DNA from: UBA4408 sp002389785
Lineage (GTDB): Bacteria > Bacteroidota > Bacteroidia > UBA4408
Length of the DNA: 64,000 bases
Assembly: GCA_035438985.1 (NCBI GenBank)
Contig: DAORJK010000008.1
Span: 62,001 to 126,000 of the forward strand
Reading direction: 5' to 3'
Shown here in pieces: positions 15,915 to 23,399 of the stretch. How positions within the stretch are numbered: the stretch's first letter is position 1; each line of letters opens with the position of its first letter. The position numbers and the translations under genes are program-made. A model generated the notes under the pieces. It worked only from the letters and a program-made list of their open reading frames with translations, was not told the DNA's origin and searched no databases.

Positions 15915-17384
15915 TTAGTTTTCAGGTGAGAGGAGGGTTACAGAAGAATATGGATTAATAATTGGGATTCTGACATTATTAACTATTAATTCGGTTAAGT
16001 CTTCATGAGACGCTTTATCAATAAGTGAATTATCAATCTTGCCTATTAAGGCGTTTTTACTTAAAACCGATTTCAGTTGAAGAGAGACTAGCAAACAAAT
16101 ACGAGTGTAATTAATTATTTCATGGACGCTATTACGTGCAAAATCGAGTAATTTTTCATCAGCCTTTGAACCGTGCACCAATTTGCTTCTAAGGTCATAG
16201 GCGTCTTTCATTTTTAACGATACCTCAAGTGGATTAAAATCAAATAGTGAAAGAAGTTTAGCAACCCTTAATCTGATCTTAAAAACAATTTCTGTTCCAC
16301 TCTCGCTTAGCAAAGCTTCGAGAGAGGAAATTGCTGATAAAACTCTATATGCGTTAACCTCAGTTTTAAGAAGAGAATCGTTATATCTATGAAAAGCTAA
16401 ATCATAGGGCCCACCGCTCAAGTATGAAGTTTGAGGTATTCCTTTAAAAAAAGGCATCAATCTTTTAATAGAGTCAATAAAAAATGCTTCATCATTTTTT
16501 CTTAAATACAACTTAAATGTGCTGGTATCTCGATAATCAACTCTACCCTTCCAAAATGTATCATGTGGTTCTTCCTTATTTTCAGAAAATGAATGTTCTA
16601 TTACAGAGACAGGAATAAAGGATTCATGAATAGTTCTTACACCACTAGGTTTTAAAAGCCGAAATGAGCTTAGCCAACACTCAACTTCATGTGAAAATAC
16701 CTGGGACCTTTCACTTGGATTTAAGTTTCCCGCAACTTCCATAGAAAAGGAAAGTATGGCACCAGAAAGAAGCTGTTTTCCAGTTTTTCTCTCCCACGAA
16801 TTTATTTCATTGGGTTGAGGTCTTTTTATTGCTAATTGTTCTTTGCTAGGGCGCCTTAGATAGACATTGTTTGAAATTTCAATTTCATCAGACTCGATAT
16901 AAATGTTACCTAAGCTTAATTCCACATTCCAAACTCGTGAGCTACCAGAAGATTCAGACACATAGTCATTTATGAATGCTTCAATATACTTATCGACATT
17001 TTTGAGACTAATATTTTCATTAGGTATATTGTACGCAAGAAATCTTGAAAGCCTTGAAAGTCCGAAGTCTCTTGCAATTTCAACAGAAATGTTAAAGGCA
17101 ATTTTTAATTCATTTGCGGCAATTTCTACTTCTGACAGAGTCATTAAGATAGAATCAATAAAATCTCCAAAATCAGTCCCCTTCCACCTATAGAAATTGA
17201 AGAGTCTAATTTTCTCCCAATCGTGATGATACACTTCTGTGAAGTAATCTATATCTTTTACAGGAACGTACTCGTAAGGTATAACTTCTAAATAACCCTC
17301 ATCCCTGTGTGCAATGGTTTTTTCAATTATTCTCGAGCACAAGGAAAAAAGAACTTCATATATTTTTTCATACTTTTCCACCAT
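15915..17384 (-). CDS. ApeA-like HEPN domain protein, candidate RNase of a defence operon
   Basis: 489 aa, first gene of the leftward operon. The N-terminal 320 residues are unassigned alpha/beta sequence with an INSWERKTGKQLLSGAIL helix. The C-terminal region (about 345-440) matches ApeA-like HEPN domains: AYRVLSAISSLEALLSE, then RLRVAKLLSLF, then DAYDLRSKLVHGS. The last holds the HEPN R-x4-H catalytic motif (RSKLVH). HEPN proteins of this group are ribonucleases triggered during phage infection in abortive-infection systems. Here it is followed tightly by a HEPN-like, a DUF2971 and a RES-like gene, a combination I do not recognise as a named system. Divergent from the 587-aa nuclease-like gene across 82 bp, which must hold both promoters. 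Confidence 0.7.
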   Translation of the reverse strand: MVEKYEKIYEVLFSLCSRIIEKTIAHRDEGYLEVIPYEYVPVKDIDYFTEVYHHDWEKIRLFNFYRWKGTDFGDFIDSILMTLSEVEIAANELKIAFNISVEIARDFGLSRLSRFLAYNIPNENISLKNVDKYIEAFINDYVSESSGSSRVWNVELSLGNIYIESDEIEISNNVYLRRPSKEQLAIKRPQPNEINSWERKTGKQLLSGAILSFSMEVAGNLNPSERSQVFSHEVECWLSSFRLLKPSGVRTIHESFIPVSVIEHSFSENKEEPHDTFWKGRVDYRDTSTFKLYLRKNDEAFFIDSIKRLMPFFKGIPQTSYLSGGPYDLAFHRYNDSLLKTEVNAYRVLSAISSLEALLSESGTEIVFKIRLRVAKLLSLFDFNPLEVSLKMKDAYDLRSKLVHGSKADEKLLDFARNSVHEIINYTRICLLVSLQLKSVLSKNALIGKIDNSLIDKASHEDLTELIVNNVRIPIINPYSSVTLLSPEN

Positions 17385-17466
17385 TTCTAACTTTATTCAA
17401 ATGATTGATATCCAAGAGTTAAATCTTTGTTTTGCCTAAAGCACCAAAATTATAATTAAATGCGGA

Positions 17467-19230
17467 ATGAATGAGAATGTTAAAATCGGGAATGCGTTAT
17501 CAATGGGCCGACTATTGGAATTTGAGTCAGTTTTTCCTAATGAGCAGGCTCTAAGTATGCATGAATATCTCAGAGGAGGCAATAGATCTATTATCTTAAA
17601 TGTAGCTGCTTATTTTCTGGGTTTTAAACCATTCAACTCCAAGTATCATGATAACAGGGAATTAATTGGTGCTATCTTCTCTCCCGAAAATCAAGATTTC
17701 GCGGACAAAGTTTACACAAAAGTGAGCGTTATTGAAAGAACGGGAGTTAAAATCGCTATTATTAATAAGTACAGTAGCTTAAAATTATTTGAATCATTCT
17801 TTAATATTGAAGATGCTGGGCAAACACAAAGCAATTCTGATTTTGAGATTAATCTCTTCAAAGCATATTTAGTATTAAACTCGGAGTTTACGACCGCTCA
17901 GCGTGTAGCTTTTACTTCTACAAGAGATTTAGGAGATATTAAATTTCCCGCTATGCTTTTCTGTATGGATTACCCGATCTCTGACAAATCTAATTTCAAC
18001 ATTAACCAAATTTGGACCACGCAGATTTCGAAGGCGATTTTCTTATTTCAATTTTTGGAAAATGAAGAAAAAACGAAGCCGCTACTTTCAAGTTTTCTGG
18101 CAGGATTTAAATGTGATTCTTGGAAGGATTATTTAAAAAGGTTGCTACCCTTAACAGATTCTATCATTAAACAAAATAAGGAAGGGCATATTGATATAGT
18201 TATTACATCCGGTGAGAATTTCGAAGAGTCAAAATATTTTTTGGAAAAATTAATTGTAAAGATAACAGATGAATTAAACCTTTATGATTTTTTGACCCTC
18301 AGATCAAAGCCCTTTTATAAAATTGATGACGGGATCTACAGGATAATTTTTAACCTATTTGTTGTCGAAAAGATTTTTAAAGGAGCGTATTTTTTGCTAA
18401 GAGACGTAAACAACACGCTGCAAGAAGGGAAAATAAAGGATTTTCGGAGTTTTTACGGTGATAACTTTTCAGAAAAGAACCTTTGTTACAGGGTAGTTGA
18501 GAGTATTTACTCGATAAAATGCGAAAAACTTTCAGGGAAGGAATTTTCAGAAATGAAAATTGATGGAGCTCCAGATTATTATGTTAGAAAGGGAAAGAAT
18601 ATTATTCTTTTTGAATCAAAGGATTTTCTGATTTCAGTGGATAAAAAAATGTCCTTCAACTATCAAACATATAAGGATGAATTTCAACGAGTACTTTATT
18701 ATGAAGATTTGCCAAATGGAAAGCAAAAACATAAGGCAGTGAAGCAACTAATAAAGAATATTCGACAGATACTAAAAAAGGAGTTCAATGCGAAGAAGGA
18801 TTACTGTTATAAGGATATCTTCATCTACCCTATAATTTTGACTCATGATAGCCAATTTGATGTGCCAGGTTTTAACGAATTAATCGATTCTTGGTTTCAG
18901 GTTGAGCTTTTGGCGTTGCAAACAGAAGGTTTATTTATACATCATGTGTACTCACTAACTATTGTAAATATAGATACTTTGATCTATAATCAGATTGGCC
19001 TATCAAAAGCAATTCTATTACATGAAGTCATAAAACTTTATCATGAATTCAAGAAAAGTAGGCCCATGGAGGCATTTAATGATAAGCAAGAAATGGAGCA
19101 ATATTTTTTATCCAAAATGGTTCCATTTTCAGTTTTCTTAGATCAATATTTCGTCAATAATGGATTAAGCCAGCTTCCTCCTATTTTAGAGTTAATAAGG
19201 CCAGCGTTATTTGAAGAAGAAGTCGTTTAA
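17467..19230 (+). CDS. uncharacterised protein with PD-(D/E)XK-like motif
   Basis: 587 aa, no signal peptide or membrane helix. Around residues 367-385, APDYYVRKGKNIILFESKD has the shape of a PD-(D/E)XK active site: an Asp after Pro, a hydrophobic strand, then E-x-K. A conserved-looking helix follows (FQRVLYYEDLPNGKQKHKAV) with KQLIKNIRQI. The N-terminal 350 residues are unassigned. It is the divergent neighbour of the HEPN operon and the only rightward gene nearby, so it may be a fifth component or an independent nuclease. The start is the first ATG; a second Met three codons downstream of nothing else of note does not change the fold. Confidence 0.6.
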   Translation: MNENVKIGNALSMGRLLEFESVFPNEQALSMHEYLRGGNRSIILNVAAYFLGFKPFNSKYHDNRELIGAIFSPENQDFADKVYTKVSVIERTGVKIAIINKYSSLKLFESFFNIEDAGQTQSNSDFEINLFKAYLVLNSEFTTAQRVAFTSTRDLGDIKFPAMLFCMDYPISDKSNFNINQIWTTQISKAIFLFQFLENEEKTKPLLSSFLAGFKCDSWKDYLKRLLPLTDSIIKQNKEGHIDIVITSGENFEESKYFLEKLIVKITDELNLYDFLTLRSKPFYKIDDGIYRIIFNLFVVEKIFKGAYFLLRDVNNTLQEGKIKDFRSFYGDNFSEKNLCYRVVESIYSIKCEKLSGKEFSEMKIDGAPDYYVRKGKNIILFESKDFLISVDKKMSFNYQTYKDEFQRVLYYEDLPNGKQKHKAVKQLIKNIRQILKKEFNAKKDYCYKDIFIYPIILTHDSQFDVPGFNELIDSWFQVELLALQTEGLFIHHVYSLTIVNIDTLIYNQIGLSKAILLHEVIKLYHEFKKSRPMEAFNDKQEMEQYFLSKMVPFSVFLDQYFVNNGLSQLPPILELIRPALFEEEVV

Positions 19231-19294
19231 TTGAAACATTTTTTAACGCGACTATCCCTTTTAGTACAGAATTGAGGTAAAAAGGAATGTCTTA

Positions 19295-19687
19295 TTAGAT
19301 TGCTACTACTTCCAAATATTCTATCTTTTCCAAATGCCTTTGGTATTTTTCAACTACAGGATTCAAATTGTCAAAAATGAAGGCAATGTTAACTTCTGAA
19401 AAGCGTGAATGCGGGATAGTTTTAATGGCTTTTGCCAAAAACATTAACTCCTTTTCTAAATCTCCTAACTTATGTAATTCAATGTTATCAATTACTGGAA
19501 GCACTTGCTCCAATGAATCTCTTATTAGAAAATCAATCGAAGCAGTATGAGAGTTTTTTATTAAATCGCTTTTAATTTTCTCCGTTGTGAATGCGTCATA
19601 TATGGCGTATAACAACGAGATTTTCCTCTTGTGAGAAATCTCTTTTTGATAATAATTATAGTCCGTGAAAGTTGAATACAAGTCCAT
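19295..19687 (-). CDS. hypothetical helical protein
   Basis: 130 aa, predicted helical throughout (LYAIYDAFTTEKIKSDLI, LGDLEKELMFLAKAIKTI). No signal peptide, membrane helix or metal motif. It ends about 60 bp from the convergent 587-aa gene and is separated by about 125 bp from the next leftward gene, so it may have its own promoter. I do not recognise a family. Codon use and composition look like the surrounding island. Confidence 0.5.
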   Translation of the reverse strand: MDLYSTFTDYNYYQKEISHKRKISLLYAIYDAFTTEKIKSDLIKNSHTASIDFLIRDSLEQVLPVIDNIELHKLGDLEKELMFLAKAIKTIPHSRFSEVNIAFIFDNLNPVVEKYQRHLEKIEYLEVVAI

Positions 19688-19814
19688 GATTTCCTGTTTT
19701 TGAGGTTTAAATAATGAATGTCTTATTACTCAAACACAAAGTTTAGTAAAAACTTCTATGGATTGACTGGAACTTAGAAATACTTTTCAACCATCTCCTC
19801 AACTTAGAAAGCAT

Positions 19815-20054
19815 TTAATCTTCATCATTAGTAATATAAGTGCGTTCAATGGTAAACTTGAATTCTTTAGGATTATCATTCTTAATTGTCCAACCAGCCC
19901 TTTGATAAGGTTCTTTGGATTCTATATAAGTCTTAGATAAACGACCAATGTATTCCAGATATTTAGTACCACTGGTTAAGACTTGAAATTTATCTGCTGG
20001 AACAAGTTTCTTTATATCAATGTCTTGCCATTCTGTGATTTCCTTTTGTGCCAT
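19815..20054 (-). CDS. small hypothetical protein
   Basis: 79 aa, charged, ending in an acidic tail (TYITNDED). The sequence mixes short strands and helices (LTSGTKYLEYIGRLSKTYIE). No recognised motif. It lies downstream of the 380-bp gene-free stretch with inverted repeats, which probably contains its promoter. Confidence 0.45.
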   Translation of the reverse strand: MAQKEITEWQDIDIKKLVPADKFQVLTSGTKYLEYIGRLSKTYIESKEPYQRAGWTIKNDNPKEFKFTIERTYITNDED

Positions 20055-20129
20055 TATTTAAGGAGTTAAAGGTTAATTTTGTTGATTATAGGTTATGATT
20101 AATTAAGATTCCGACTTTTTAGACGAAAA

Positions 20130-20199
20130 AATAATATGGGAGATACTGAAAATACAGTATAAGCAGCTCTTAAAAACATATACTATTCCCCATATTATT
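20130..20199. repeat. nested inverted repeats in the gene-free stretch
   Basis: Outer arms AATAATATGGG (20130-20140) and CCCATATTATT (20189-20199) are perfect 11-bp complements about 48 bp apart. Between them ATACTG (20143-20148) and CAGTAT (20155-20160) form a second small hairpin. The layout could be an operator, an origin-like or a processing structure. The 383-bp interval 20055-20437 holds no gene I can support. Confidence 0.5.
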
Positions 20200-20267
20200 A
20201 TCATATTCTATTTAAAGAAAATTAATTCAAAAAAAATGACTTAATAAATATGAAAAAGATATAGTAA

Positions 20268-20297
20268 TCTCGAGAAATCTTGAGAATTCTCGAGTTA
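20268..20297. repeat. three 10-bp TCTYGAGAAA-type tandem repeats
   Basis: TCTCGAGAAA, TCTTGAGAAT and TCTCGAGTTA follow head to tail with a 10-bp period. As a whole they form an imperfect palindrome around CTCGAG/CTTGAG/CTCGAG. One helical turn per copy suggests a cooperative repressor site, about 140 bp upstream of the pRiA4b ORF-3-like gene. Confidence 0.5.
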
Positions 20298-20437
20298 GCC
20301 AGAATAAGTTTTTTAAGTCAAATTAGAAAGAGAATGCATTGAATTTTTGATGACAAAAATTCATTAGTAGAAATCCGTATTTATTTTGACACATCTACTT
20401 TTGTATTTTTGCTTAAAGACTAGAATATTTATTTAAG

Positions 20438-21013
20438 ATGGATCGAATATTCGAATTAAAAATTGAGCTTGACCGAACAAAACCATTGGTTTGGCGGCAG
20501 ATGATTATACCAGAAAGCTTCACCCTTTATGAACTCCATCATCTAATTCAAATCGCTTTTGGATGGAAAAACTACCATTTGTATTCTTTCATTGCTAATG
20601 AACAGATAATTGGAAATCCGGTGTTAATGGATGACCCGGAAACTATTAATGACAGAATGGTTGATGTGAGTCAGGTCCTGAAGACAAAAGGCGACAAAAT
20701 TTGCTATGAATATGATTTTGGTGACGGATGGATGCATACCATTACTCTAGCAAGGATCATAAAAAGCGATGTGTATGGTAAAACTCCAATTGTAGTTAAT
20801 GGAGCAATGGCTTGCCCTCCGGAGGATTGTGGTGGAATTCCAGGCTATGAAAATCTGAAGGATGTGATGAAAAATCCAAAGCATCCGGAGTACAAGGAAT
20901 TTGTACAATGGCTAGGTAAAGCTTTTGATCCCCAATTATTCAATCTTCAGATGGTGAATAAGGAAATGCTTAAGTTGAAAAAATACATTAAAGAATATGA
21001 GACCGAGGACTGA
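20438..21013 (+). CDS. plasmid pRiA4b ORF-3-like family protein
   Basis: 191 aa, full length for the family. It shows the characteristic KPLVWRQMIIPESFTLYELH start, the IQIAFGWKNYHLYSF segment, YDFGDGWMHTI (about residues 88-98) and the CPPEDCGG turn (about 130). The family is widespread on plasmids and islands and its biochemical role is not established. It is the only rightward gene between the 587-aa gene and the adhesin. The tandem CTCGAG-type repeat lies in its upstream region and may control it. Confidence 0.85.
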   Translation: MDRIFELKIELDRTKPLVWRQMIIPESFTLYELHHLIQIAFGWKNYHLYSFIANEQIIGNPVLMDDPETINDRMVDVSQVLKTKGDKICYEYDFGDGWMHTITLARIIKSDVYGKTPIVVNGAMACPPEDCGGIPGYENLKDVMKNPKHPEYKEFVQWLGKAFDPQLFNLQMVNKEMLKLKKYIKEYETED

Positions 21014-21052
21014 TTTGAGAACTCTTCTCTATTCCGTTTTAGCAATGAAAAA

Positions 21053-21637
21053 TTAGGGCGCCAAAACAAAACGCTCTTTAATAACCGTATCTGACTTTTT
21101 ACTGATTAAATCCCTTCCAGAATAGTTTAAGTTTGTTAGAAGCGAATAGTTTAAATCTTGCCGAACACTGATGGTATTTAAAGTAAAGTGTAAATTATCA
21201 ATTAAAAAATTTTCTGTTTCAAACAGGTAGTTCGCGACCGTTCCAATTTCTTTTTCTACTATAGTCAAGGTTTCATCGCTAGGGTGAATTGATCCCATAT
21301 CAGCAACGCTTATTTGATATAACGGAAAAAGTAGATTATCACCAGTTAGGTCAATGGGTAGTATTTTGAGTTGCTTCTTTCCATTGATGCGTATTTCAAT
21401 GCTGCTTTGATAATGCTGTAATAACCCGGTTAGCTTCAATGAATTTCCAAAATCAAACCAGGTTTTGAATTTCCGGTCAGACAGTTCAAGGCAGTACGCT
21501 GGGTCGAAAATAGCCTCTGACAATTGAGAATTAAAGATTTTAGCCGCTCCATGAAGTTTCTCCCAATCTTCAATGCAAAACTTACCGATTGCAATTCTGC
21601 AACCGATTCCGAAGCAAGTTATTTTTACTTTATCCAC
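21053..21637 (-). CDS. hypothetical protein
   Basis: 194 aa, mixed alpha/beta, cytoplasmic by appearance. The N-terminus KVKITCFGIGCRIAIGKF is strand-rich, and later parts include LKLTGLLQHYQSSIEIRING and ENFLIDNLHFTLN. No motif recognised. It is last in a leftward series that begins with the excisionase-like gene, but an 80-bp gap separates it from the membrane protein gene. Confidence 0.5.
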   Translation of the reverse strand: MDKVKITCFGIGCRIAIGKFCIEDWEKLHGAAKIFNSQLSEAIFDPAYCLELSDRKFKTWFDFGNSLKLTGLLQHYQSSIEIRINGKKQLKILPIDLTGDNLLFPLYQISVADMGSIHPSDETLTIVEKEIGTVANYLFETENFLIDNLHFTLNTISVRQDLNYSLLTNLNYSGRDLISKKSDTVIKERFVLAP

Positions 21638-21715
21638 TTTTCTGGTTATACAGCGAATTTAGCGTAATCCATTTTAATAGAAATCGGTTACTGAAGCAGC
21701 TTCTTCGATTTGTTA

Positions 21716-22000
21716 TTAAGCGCTTGGTTCTTTCGAAGAGTTCCGTTTCGCTGGAGCCTTGACCTCTTTGGGTCTTTCATTCAAATTTTCAGCTTCTTTT
21801 TTAGCTGGTTCGGGCAATTTGAAATCCTTGTATTTGCGTTTCTGCCACATTGTTCCACCCCAAAAGCCGGCAGCTAATGCAGCGATTCCAATTCCGATCA
21901 TTATCCCATTCCGCAGTTTTTTATTCTTAGCGATTTTCGCGGCAGGGAGGTATTCAATCGGCATTTCTCCGAAAATTTTTCTTATTAATTTTATATCCAT
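21716..22000 (-). CDS. small single-pass membrane protein
   Basis: 94 aa. A positively charged N-terminus (IAKNKKLRNG) precedes one glycine/alanine-rich transmembrane helix (IMIGIGIAALAAGFWGG, about residues 33-50). The tail is lysine- and glutamate-rich and disordered. The start overlaps the end of the upstream gene by 10 bp, so translation is probably coupled. It is the third gene of the excisionase-like operon. Function unknown. Confidence 0.55.
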   Translation of the reverse strand: MDIKLIRKIFGEMPIEYLPAAKIAKNKKLRNGIMIGIGIAALAAGFWGGTMWQKRKYKDFKLPEPAKKEAENLNERPKEVKAPAKRNSSKEPSA

Positions 22001-22530
22001 AATACTTCAGTTGTTAGAGTTAATAAAAATTCATTTTTCTTTGTCCAGAACAAGGTGTACTGACCAATTTCTAATCTAAATAATAGTGTGTGAGGGATAG
22101 GCTTTAGAGAATCGTAAGTATCAAACTTGTACCCAAGTGTATCCAGTTCTTCAAAGCTTAGTTTTCGTTCCTTTTTGTCACCTATAAGAAGACCCAAACT
22201 CTCAAGATTCTTAGCTCTGATAGTTGGATTTACCGGAGTTATTTTCACTGACTTTGAAATGACATTGACCGCAAGGGGAGGAGCATTGGGTAACGTATCA
22301 ATGTTGTCATTATCTATTGAGGCCGATTGGTTACCTTCAGCTTGTTTAACTATATCAGCAGCCTCTTTTAGGACCTTGTACCTGTTTTTGCAATAGTTGA
22401 CCACCCCGTACTTAGAAGGGCAGAACCTTCTCAACTGATGATTGGCCATAAAATCATCATAGCAATAGGCGCATTTCCGGTAATACTCCGAATAATCATT
22501 TAAGGTCATTGGAACTAAGCGTGTTTTCAT
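21991..22530 (-). CDS. hypothetical protein with N-terminal zinc-finger-like cysteines
   Basis: 179 aa. Near the N-terminus CAYCYDDFMANHQLRRFC and a following YC give a C-x2-C ... C ... C pattern like the short zinc fingers seen in small mobile-element proteins. The rest is low in recognisable features; LSFEELDTLGYKFDTYDSL may be a helix pair. It starts one base after the stop of the excisionase-like gene and overlaps the following membrane-protein gene, so the three are translated as one unit. Confidence 0.55.
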   Translation of the reverse strand: MKTRLVPMTLNDYSEYYRKCAYCYDDFMANHQLRRFCPSKYGVVNYCKNRYKVLKEAADIVKQAEGNQSASIDNDNIDTLPNAPPLAVNVISKSVKITPVNPTIRAKNLESLGLLIGDKKERKLSFEELDTLGYKFDTYDSLKPIPHTLLFRLEIGQYTLFWTKKNEFLLTLTTEVLWI

Positions 22531-22531
22531 T

Positions 22532-22918
22532 TTACTTGGATTTAGATTTTCTTTTTGAAATCAGATATTTATTTAACTCCTCATTTTCTTCTTTTACAGT
22601 ATTGACGGCACCGCTTTCCATCCATTCATGCAGTTTTTTCTTGCTGAACTTTAAAAATTTGGTTCCTGGTGTTTTTATATAGGGTATTTCATTGTAAAAG
22701 CATTTGGACCGGATTGTCTCAACCGCATATCCGGTAATTTCTGATGCTTTTTGTATAAAGCAAATGTCGCCTTCATCTGGGTCTGACTTAGGGCTTTGTT
22801 CCCTCGCAACTAATTTGGATAGTTGGATGTCGAAAATGCTTTTGTTCAGATCTATGTACTCTTGAACTGACAGAGAATATAATGGGCGGCTTGGATCAAT
22901 GTGGTTGTTGCTTTTCAT
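22532..22918 (-). CDS. excisionase-like helix-turn-helix protein
   Basis: 128 aa. The C-terminal half is a HTH_17/excisionase-type domain: FIQKASEITGYAVETIRSK, then IPYIKTPGTKFLKFSKKKL and HEWMESG. That is the usual order of helix, recognition helix, beta-wing and final helix of Bacteroidota mobile-element Xis proteins. Such proteins bend DNA at element ends and steer the integrase towards excision, and often also repress their own promoter. It is first in a three-gene operon and faces the repeat-rich 480-bp region, where CGAGTT-type sites may be its operators. Confidence 0.65.
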   Translation of the reverse strand: MKSNNHIDPSRPLYSLSVQEYIDLNKSIFDIQLSKLVAREQSPKSDPDEGDICFIQKASEITGYAVETIRSKCFYNEIPYIKTPGTKFLKFSKKKLHEWMESGAVNTVKEENEELNKYLISKRKSKSK

Positions 22919-22970
22919 GCCACAAACGTATGGACGAAAAAAGGGATAATAATTACTGCTTGCTTAGCTT

Positions 22971-23069
22971 TACGAGTTGGGTACGAGTTGAAAATATTAT
23001 TATCTTATGAATAGGCTTTTTCGGAATTTAAAAAGCATTATTCAAAATAACTCGCATTACGAGTTATTT
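22971..23069. promoter_or_regulatory. CGAGTT operator-like cluster upstream of the excisionase-like operon
   Basis: TACGAGTTG occurs at 22971-22979 and 22982-22990, 11 bp apart. A perfect inverted repeat AAATAACTCG / CGAGTTATTT with a 5-bp spacer lies at 23045-23069. All four share the half-site CGAGTT. The cluster lies in the 481-bp divergent region between the excisionase-like gene and the adhesin, so one regulator could control both directions. No binding protein is proven. Confidence 0.5.
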
Positions 23070-23119
23070 AATTATTTCGTCAGTAAATGCACTAAATCCG
23101 AAATAATAAAGACAGGTTT

Positions 23120-23137
23120 CTACGTAGAACTACGTAG
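23120..23137. promoter_or_regulatory. double CTACGTAG palindrome
   Basis: Two copies of the 8-bp palindrome CTACGTAG are separated by AA, a 10-bp period, about 260 bp before the adhesin start. It is a likely operator for a dimeric regulator. Confidence 0.4.
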
Positions 23138-23238
23138 TTGATATACAAGTTATTAACAATCCTGTCAAATTTTAGACGGAAAATTTGCAATTTATTCTTT
23201 TAATCATTTTTTTCGTTCAACAAAGATCAACTGCCACC

Positions 23239-23379
23239 ATGAAATTAATTCTCATAACATCTCTTCCTTTTCTTATCTCCATAGCTATTCTTCATTTCCC
23301 GAAGGAAAGACTTTCAATTTCCCTTACAAGTTCTCTAAGTCCTTTAATGGATTCTTCATATAACCCCTTAATTAATTAA
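23239..23379 (+). CDS. possible small hydrophobic peptide upstream of the adhesin
   Basis: A 46-codon frame beginning MKLILITSLPFLISIAILHF, which looks like a signal peptide or membrane segment, ending 20 bp before the adhesin ATG. Its first residues resemble the adhesin's own signal peptide (LRLILITSILFL), so it may be a leader peptide or a decayed duplicate of the adhesin's 5' end. Weakly supported. Confidence 0.2.
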   Translation: MKLILITSLPFLISIAILHFPKERLSISLTSSLSPLMDSSYNPLIN

Positions 23380-23399
23380 ACACCTTAAATCTCCCAACC

